Below are positions 63,898-64,000 of a stretch of 64,000 bases of DNA, in pieces. The translations under genes and the position numbers were made by a program. The DNA is from Halorussus caseinilyticus (GTDB lineage: Archaea > Halobacteriota > Halobacteria > Halobacteriales > Haladaptataceae): positions 62,001 to 126,000 of the forward strand of contig NZ_CP119809.1 of assembly GCF_029338395.1 (NCBI RefSeq). The letters are read 5' to 3'. How positions within the stretch are numbered: position 1 is the first letter of the stretch; the number at the start of each line of letters is the position of its first letter. The notes beneath the pieces are model-generated. The model was not told the DNA's origin. It searched no databases and was given only the letters and a program-made list of their open reading frames with translations.

Positions 63898-64000
63898 ATG
63901 ATACGACCTGACCTGACCGGACGGACAGCGCTCGTGACCGGAAGCGCGAAGGGCGTCGGCCGGGAGTTGTTGCTCGCGCTCGCCGAGCGAGGCGCGTCGG
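63898..64000 (+). CDS. Short-chain dehydrogenase/reductase, N-terminal part only
   Basis: Starts MIRPDLTGRTALVTGSAKGV and continues GRELLLALAERGAS to the window end. TGxxxGxG (TGSAKGVG) is the SDR cofactor motif. The gene runs beyond the window, so the substrate class cannot be told. Confidence 0.85.
   Translation, partial: MIRPDLTGRTALVTGSAKGVGRELLLALAERGAS

Overview
This is a stretch of a haloarchaeal (class Halobacteria) main chromosome. It is GC-rich with strong C/G bias at codon third positions, and its proteins are very acidic. It carries an archaeal RNA polymerase operon (rpoH-B''-B'-A'-A''-nusA), archaeal elongation factors, an Orc1/Cdc6 initiator, Tat signal peptides, a PGF-CTERM tail and many small CPxCG zinc proteins. 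The genus cannot be fixed from sequence alone.

Layout. 0-6 kb: trehalose synthesis (otsA, otsB), a disordered protein and an ABC exporter. 6-12 kb: an accessory region with tRNA-Val and tRNA-Phe, each trailed by extra copies of its own 3' end, a candidate replication origin (five direct repeats beside orc1/cdc6), an SRA-HNH nuclease and microproteins. 12-30 kb: housekeeping and stress genes (DnaJ-ferredoxin, UspA, carbonic anhydrase, CspA, aldo/keto reductase, rhomboid-like protease, ribosomal uL16, ATP-grasp ligase, Hsp20, type II GAPDH, a frameshifted M29 aminopeptidase, two PIMT paralogs, HerA-like ATPase, paired CrcB fluoride channels). 29.9-30.8 kb: two identical tRNA-Asp genes in 95-bp direct repeats, flanking an AT-richer 700-bp segment that codes only for a PD-(D/E)XK homing-type endonuclease. 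31-45 kb: RNA polymerase genes, nusA, rps12 and rps7, with an intein in rpoA'' and a PQQ-dehydrogenase pair wedged between nusA and rps12. 45-55 kb: a second PQQ-type dehydrogenase, cupin, metalloprotease-like protein, EF-2, ACT protein, homoserine dehydrogenase, EF-1alpha and rps10. 55-64 kb: rhomboid, tRNA-Ala, a SatD/membrane-protein pair, zinc-ribbon and NifU proteins, an LVIVD-type exported protein, ROK glucokinase, UspA and the start of an SDR gene.

Working together: the RNA polymerase, translation-factor and ribosomal genes form the conserved core. otsAB, glucokinase and GAPDH are central carbohydrate and osmolyte genes. The two PQQ-type dehydrogenases are periplasm-side oxidases, and one has a DtxR-like palindrome in its promoter.

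The most notable non-standard signals are the tRNA-Asp/endonuclease cassette, the tRNA-tail hairpin units behind tRNA-Val and tRNA-Phe (with a related hairpin trailer behind tRNA-Ala), the direct-repeat array next to cdc6, and a dispersed repeat family whose hairpin shows compensatory changes.
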